A DNA stretch of 64,000 nt, from positions 62,001 through 126,000 of the forward strand of contig JADDTR010000022.1 of NCBI GenBank assembly GCA_015345905.1. The letters are read 5' to 3'. Below, piece after piece: positions 58,592 to 64,000 of this stretch (positions are counted from its first letter, which is position 1; each line of letters starts with the position of its first letter). The notes under the pieces are model-generated. The model saw only the letters and a program-made list of their open reading frames with translations. It did no database searches and was not told the DNA's origin. A program made the position numbers and the translations under genes. This DNA comes from Aotearoamyces nothofagi (taxonomy: Eukaryota; Ascomycota; Leotiomycetes; Leotiales; Tympanidaceae).

Positions 58592-60998
58592 GTGTTGGGA
58601 GAGCGGATCGATGGCAGAGAAAGGGAGTGGAGAAGAGAACGAGGGCTGAGGATTGTGGACGAGGATATGTAGTTGCAGCAGCTAGTAGCCCGTTGTTGCG
58701 GAGTCAGCAACGCTGTGAACGGAACGGACGTGACTGCGAAGAAAGCTCCATTGCAGCTTTGGACGAGGCCGAGTGGGGCAGAGCTGTTCAACGGATTCGA
58801 CGACATCGTCTGGGAGCTTCTAGGGCGGGGCGCAGCCCCACTGGCCCGCCACGGTCAGTCGCTGTCGGCCGCTTCGCTGGCTGGTGGGCTGAGGCATCCA
58901 GAACGCCCGGCTGCCGTCCAGCCCGCCTTGCGTCAAAATGCACGTCGCAACGCCCCTTGCACCCCTGATTCGCATCTCCAGAGACATCGCACTTACCGCC
59001 CGTAATTCAGCACTCGCCAGCGCCCGCCCCTTCAACGGCCTTCCTCGACACGACACGGAGTACAGGAGTAGGAGCACAGATGGACGACAGGAACACATCT
59101 GCCGCTCGCTAACAGCCGGCTGTGTCGTGCTGGGGCGGCCGCCGCGATTGGAGAGTGCGGCATGTTGGGCGTGCACCGAGATGCCCAAACCTCCCGATGG
59201 GAGGCATGGTCCTGGCTGGCGATCCGGCTAATAGATCCTTCATGTCGTGATTGCTGACTTTCCTGCTCCGTACGGCAGCTCCTCGCTCGGTCTCCAGTGC
59301 CTCCCTTTTGCCGTCGGCGGGGTGGATGCTGTACTTTGCCGGAGATATTCGTCTGCCGTGGATATTCAGGAACGTCGGGGTCCGACACGAAGTGACAGGC
59401 CTATAGGCCTCTATGAATGATGTATGCCCATGCCAATCTCGCAGCGAGCATGAAGACGCCGTCACAATTGATCTACTGGCAAGATATGGTTCCAGTTGCA
59501 CTGCATGGCCCTGTAGCAGAGCAGCTCGTGGAACCTTAATGGCCATAGTGTCGACTATGATCAGGCTTGTAAGCAATAGGCAAATACTGCAACACGCCTG
59601 CAATGATATGCCAAAGTTCTAGATTAGAGAACCGAGACCTCTCTCTGCCCAATTTGTGATCCTAATAGCCGGAGGCCTGCGTATGTCACTTTGTCGCGAT
59701 GTTATACGTGCAGCTAGGACATATCAATTTCACAAATGTGTGGCAGGATTCGGCAGACATTCGAGGTGTGGCCTATTTCTTTTCAGCCCGGCTGCAGCAA
59801 TGACAGCCATCCCAGAATTACTGGGATTCAACAATGTTGACCATTTCATGACAACCTCCTAGATTGTATGAAGCTTCAATGGTAGCCGTTCCATTGACGT
59901 CGTGATGCTTATGCCATATCAATGGTCGCCTAAGCTGTGCCTTCCCGGTACTCGCCCTCTACTGCAATGGAGCCCGCAGATGGCGTAGGTTTCTCAGATA
60001 AGACATATTATTAGTATCTGTGGATTCTTGTGTGCTCTGCTAAAAACGGAGGAGGGGGCTCTTGGTAGCGATGAAGTGCTTGGTAATTGCCCGACGTCAG
60101 TATAGACAGAGGGCTAAGATGGGCATAAGCTGAGTAAAGCAGGGCTTATAAATATATGGCCGCCCAGTTCCAACAGGAGGTGTAAGACTCTGATAAGCCT
60201 TGCGTCCTACTCATCTTGTCGGCAGTTAACGATACAGGCACGGCAAATGTGTACCATATGATTATAACTCATACAACGACTAGACTATTCCTTCCAAGTA
60301 GGTTGATTTCTCTACTCGTACGATTTTTCTAGGTATTCCTCAAGTGCTTGAGAAGTCTATACATTCAATCTGCTCAGTCATCAAGATTTCACTTTTAATA
60401 TCCGGCGTTAAAAGATACTATATCTAAGCCCTCAGCTTGGAAAGCTCTTGCTCTCTTGCTCGGCTCTAGTTCTTCCACACATACGTACCATTTCATATTA
60501 ATCTATATCCCATGCTCTTCGTTGCTTAACCTATCTTAAGCTTTATATTTAAGAAATCAAAATGGGCCTTCACGCCTTGGGGTAATAATAATATGCATTA
60601 GCTGTAAGTTATGGCAAATAGAAGAACGTCACACATAACATATCCGTAGCACAAACAACTAATAATCAATTCCAAAAACTCATGAGAAATCTTCGGAACA
60701 CTAAGCACGAGTATCTTATACCCTCTGATATCAACGGCTCAGCCTACTTGATATCAGTTGCCGAATACTAGCTTACAATAGACCACAGTAACAGAGCGAC
60801 CTTCAATAAAAATATGCAGAGTTAGAACAGCCTGATCGAGACAGGTGCATGAAAAGGTATCGCAAGCTACGTGCAGCTTCCTTAGTGGCTCACCAGGCGA
60901 ATACTGGCAAAGCGAGGTTAGAACAATACAAGGTTATAAGATATTATTTACAGAAAACATAGGGACTATCCTAGAGCTTCCTAAATGTGGAATATGCA
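58592..60998. other. divergent intergenic region
   Basis: Between the FKBP start (-) and the DnaJ start (+). The FKBP-side part (58.65-59.3 kb) is GC-rich, with overlapping frames of up to 164 codons lacking domains or splice support. From about 59.9 to 60.95 kb it becomes AT-rich, with no element I can identify. No gene supported. Confidence 0.6.
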
Positions 60999-62359
60999 AT
61001 GGCTCCCGTAGTAATAGAGGAGGATTATTACCTCGCGCTCAAGGTTCTCGAAACCGACAGTGTCGAAGTGATCACCAAGGCCTACAAACGCCTAGCTTTA
61101 CATCTCCACCCGGACAGAAACAGAAGCCAAAATGCTACGGAGGCATTTCAAAAGGTATATCAAGTACAATTTCTCAGACCGTTGTATTCTTTTTGTTGCG
61201 AAGGTAGGAGTGCTGAAAGCTACCGCAGCTGTCAAGAGCGTATGAGACCTTAAAAGACGAGAACAAACGCCGGGCCTACAACACACAGTACTATCCCCAA
61301 ATCAAAAAGGCTCGGGGGCAGTCTACTCAGACTCGGCCTACGCCGCACGGCAACGAGCGGGATGATGGCGCATCACAAGATGAAGACACAAGCATATACG
61401 TAGCTAAGATCTCGGCGATTATCAAGGTAATGGAAGACCGCGCTGCAAGGTGGCCAAAGACGAAGAGAGGATACGACGATGAAATCTTTGAGCTAAATCG
61501 AGATGTCCGAAAGCTTCGGAATGCTATCCGAAATTTTGAAATAATCGAGCAGGCGGAAGCGGCAGAGGCTGCCGCGGCGAGCAGCTGGACGACATGGATG
61601 CTGTCGCCGATAATCACTAAGCGTGTCGAGACCGAAGAGGAGAAGGGAAGAAAAGAGAGAGAAAGGCTGCAGAGGCTACATGCGAGGGGGATCAAGGAGA
61701 ACCTCTTGCAGCAGAAGGAGTGCGAATTGCAGGGCAGGGAGAGTCTCCTGGCGGACAAAGTAAAGGAGTTTAAGGCAGCGAACGAGCAAGACAGCTTGAT
61801 GAAATGCCGATACGAAGAGATGATCCAGAGAATTTGGACACGGGCAAGGGAGTCAAAGGAGAGGGCGGCCAGAGAAGAGAGGGGGAGGATTCTCAGAGAG
61901 CAGCAAGCTAGGTGGCGCAAAGAAGCGCAGGAGAGGCGAGAAGAAGCAGAGAGAGAAGCTGCAGAGAGTCAGAAGAGAGCGGCAGAGCAGCAAAGGAAAG
62001 CAGCAACTCTCCGGCGGCAGGAGGAGCAGTTCAAAATGGAAGGCAACACGGCAGGTCGTTTTGCGACTGGGGCCCCCATCATCGGCTCTACCGCTCGCAC
62101 CACCCCGTCGGGCTGCTCGCACGACGGCTGGTGGCCCAAGCTCGAGGGGACGCGGCGGAGCAGATCTTGCCAGAAGTGCGGCGTGTCCAGGTACACGTTC
62201 CTGCTCCGGTGTCCCGGCTGTAGTATGCTGGCGTGTGCCAGCTGCCAGCAGGCGCTGCGGCCGCGGAGGAGGAAGGCGGCTCGAAGATCCAAGCCCAGAG
62301 CACCGCAGGAGTCGCAGACGGTCTTTGAGGATGACGAGTACTACGAGTACTACGATTAG
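60999..62359 (+). CDS. DnaJ-domain protein with coiled coil and C-terminal zinc module
   Basis: J-domain co-chaperone expected to stimulate an Hsp70 partner. Two exons (60999-61154, 61229-62359; 74-base intron) give 428 residues. The J-domain spans about residues 7-75: DYYLALKVLETDSVEVITKA, LHLHPDRN with the essential HPD, then LSRAYETLKDENKRRAYN after the splice. Residues of about 110-320 are charged and helical, with a long Arg/Glu/Gln-rich coiled coil. Near the C-terminus a cysteine cluster, GWWPKLEG, SCQKCGV, LLRCPGC and LACASCQQALRP, looks like a zinc-binding module. I recall similar endings in other fungal DnaJ proteins. The tail is basic and then acidic-aromatic (FEDDEYYEYYD). The frame is open upstream of ATG 60999 but without another ATG nearby. 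The client is unknown. Confidence 0.87.
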
Positions 62360-63095
62360 GAGGATTAGGATTTGATCCGGTTGGTGTTCCGGGGCGTGGC
62401 TGTCTAGCTCGTTCTCAAGGGCCTGTTATCCAGGACAGAGATGTCTGTCCAGGGGTCATTTTGTCCTGGGCCTGAAGCGTTGTTGGAATAAGGTTCTGCA
62501 TGACAGAGGTAATCATGCTAGAGTTTCTCTAAATCTTCGATTTTCTAATTAACAACTTGGCCACGGCGTAGGCGTTCGAACTCGCCGAGTTTGAATCTCA
62601 GCTCTCCTAGAGACCTTTTGGGATTCCATCGACAGCACAAATGTGATACCTAGCAGAGGCGTTCTCCTGACCTCAATCATGCAGCTTCACGAATCAGATG
62701 CAAGCGGTACACGCCAATTAGACTGAGACTGTGATAGTACCCCACCTATGATTGCAATGTGTGCATATCGAAGGGTCAAGGATCTTGACCGAAGCCTGAA
62801 AGTTACTGCTAGTTGGATTTCCTTTGGAAGTTCAGGCTGGAAATAAGTACTTGAAATGAGCGCGAGTACTCTAGGTCGTAGCAAAGTAACATTATTAAAA
62901 CGCCTGGCTTCGTTACGACCAGTATTGCCAGTTGTTGGTCTTGGCACTGTATATAAGAAGAGCGCGCCCATCCCGCTGCCCTCTAGAGAAGAAAGGGGGT
63001 CGAGAAGTTAGGATCACCAGAGACGCCACGGTCTTGGCGTCGGAACATGGTTCCTCCGTGCTCCCGTTCTCACCTCCCTTCCAGGTCCAGACCAT
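62360..63095. other. convergent intergenic region
   Basis: Lies between the 3' ends of the DnaJ gene (+) and the dehydrogenase gene (-). No gene seen. A pair of short inverted words near 62570-62590 (GGCG...CGCC) prompted a tRNA check that failed. Confidence 0.6.
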
Positions 63096-64000
63096 CTAAT
63101 AATTAAACTCTTGGCCAACAAGCTTCTCGCTCAACTTCCACAATTTCTCTGCCTCGACAGACTCTCTGGCCCAAACGTGGATGACATCTGTCCAGGGGTC
63201 GGCAACATGACATCCCGTGAGGTAACTACCATTGTGGGCTATACTCTGTCAGTGGTTTTCTCAACCTCAATATGAGAACAAGGACGTCAATATTCACCTG
63301 CAATATCCGGATCAAAAGCTGCCATTACATGTTGGGCTACACCTTCGTCGGGTCCGAAGTATTCGTATGTTGTCTGCCAGCCGCAAGGGTATCCACACTC
63401 GCGGTCGACCGCAACTGTAAAGTTAATTAGTCCAAGTCCCAACTGGATCAGCGGGCCGCGTATAACTTACGGCAGCCAGAGAACTCCTTGACTAGATCGA
63501 AATGCGTTCCGAGGTTGGTAAACACAATCCCCGGATTCAAGCTGAATGCTGTGAGATTGCTCTTGGCGCCCAACTTCTTGGCTAGTGAGAGTGCCATCAA
63601 GGCATTTGCTGTCTTGGACTGGCCATAAGCCTTCCACCTGTTGTACACATCCCCATTCTAGAGAGATCGAGACTTGTTAGTCTGCATGACGGTCGCATAT
63701 GCCCAAAGAAACTTACATGGAAGTTATAGTCTTCGAAGCGAATAGGAGAGAGCCGATGGCCGTCACTGCTGACCGAAACCACTCGTGGTGCGGGAGACGC
63801 GAGGAGTTTATCCATGATGAGGTTCGTAAACAGAAAATGCCCCAGATGGTTCGCAGCAAAGTGAGTCTCGTATCCATCGACGGTGAGAGCGTAGTCAAGG
63901 GCCATAACGCCAGCGTTATTGACAACAACATCGATGTTTGGAATGCCATCCCATCCGTTAACTGTGGCTGCAGCGGTACGTACGGAAGCAAGTGAAGCGA
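63096..64000 (-). CDS. short-chain dehydrogenase/reductase, 5' end outside window
   Basis: NAD(P)-dependent oxidoreductase of the classical SDR fold, closest in style to retinol-dehydrogenase/WWOX-like fungal enzymes; the substrate is unknown. Four minus-strand exons are visible (64000-63717, 63657-63471, 63414-63298, 63238-63096) with introns of 59, 56 and 59 bases, and the start lies beyond position 64000. Present: IDVVVNNAGVMALDY (the NNAG motif), FAANHLGHFLFTNLI, VVSVSSDGHRLSPI with the catalytic-region serines, YGQSKTANALMALSLAKK with the YxxxK pair, and LNPGIVFTNLG. The C-terminus reads GCHVADPWTDVIHVWARESV and ends QEFNY. The N-terminal GxxxGxG cofactor loop must lie outside the window. 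For the last intron, the AG at 63239-63240 is the one that keeps the frame. Confidence 0.9.

Noticed and set aside
59109-59603. 164-codon minus-strand frame with a hydrophobic start
   Set aside because: Hydrophobic start resembles a signal peptide, but the rest lacks domain or cysteine pattern and sits in GC-rich spacer with competing frames.
62558-62640. tRNA-like words (TGGCCACGGCG and GTTTGAATCTC)
   Set aside because: A- and B-box-like strings occur, but no acceptor stem or cloverleaf can be folded around them.

Overview
This window is chromosomal DNA from a filamentous ascomycete (Pezizomycotina; Leotiomycetes or Sordariomycetes seem likeliest, but the class cannot be fixed by eye). The reasons are short introns of about 47-165 bases with fungal splice signals, genes on both strands separated by 0.3-6 kb, fungal-type regulators (Zn2Cys6 factor, HOS3 deacetylase), and one LTR retrotransposon that carries the all-transition damage typical of repeat-induced point mutation (RIP). 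I reassembled 16 protein-coding genes from their exons; one of them runs off the right edge.

Layout. 1-1947: no supported gene. 1948-3861 (+): Zn2Cys6 transcription factor. 5089-8885 (+): HOS3-type histone deacetylase with a very long tail. It converges on 9492-11282 (-): mitochondrial AFG1-family ATPase. 11922-13083 (-): R3H-domain protein. 14125-15399 (-): secreted M28 leucine aminopeptidase. 17885-19029 (+): multi-pass membrane protein, probably DUF1774. 19591-20887 (+): 4'-phosphopantetheinyl transferase with an added C-terminal half. 21734-23406 (+): basic Myb-like nuclear protein. 23.5-25.5 kb: three adjacent tandem-repeat arrays, the last a dense array of CGTCAC motifs just upstream of an orphan coiled-coil gene (25697-27141, +). 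27918-30296 (+): protein with RRM-like ends. 32665-35711 (+): AAA ATPase. 36273-39815 (+): ribosome-biogenesis GTPase BMS1. 39.8-41.1 kb: simple repeats with an assembly gap. 41134-48798 (+): broken Ty3/gypsy chromovirus with 241-base LTRs and a 5-base target duplication. 48.8-54.5 kb: long repeat-rich, gene-free stretch. 54535-56009 (+): conserved-looking unknown protein. 57893-58591 (-): FKBP12 isomerase with a possible mitochondrial leader. 60999-62359 (+): DnaJ protein with a C-terminal zinc module. 63096 to beyond 64000 (-): short-chain dehydrogenase, 5' end missing.

There is no biosynthetic cluster or operon-like unit. The genes are mostly unrelated housekeeping and regulatory functions: chromatin and transcription (Zn2Cys6 factor, HOS3, Myb-like), mitochondria (AFG1, carrier-protein activation, possibly one FKBP form), ribosome assembly (BMS1) and secreted proteolysis (aminopeptidase).

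The most unusual signals are non-genic or structural: a local cluster of independent tandem duplications from 22.2 to 26.8 kb, including 13 GTGACG/CGTCAC motifs in about 480 bases; two GC-AG introns in separate genes; an exact 223-base duplication across a single N; LTRs that differ only by transitions; abrupt GC-rich 3' coding ends in AFG1 and BMS1; and a recurrent GTAC-centred motif in the GC-rich intergenic islands. I found no clearly new defence or biosynthetic system.
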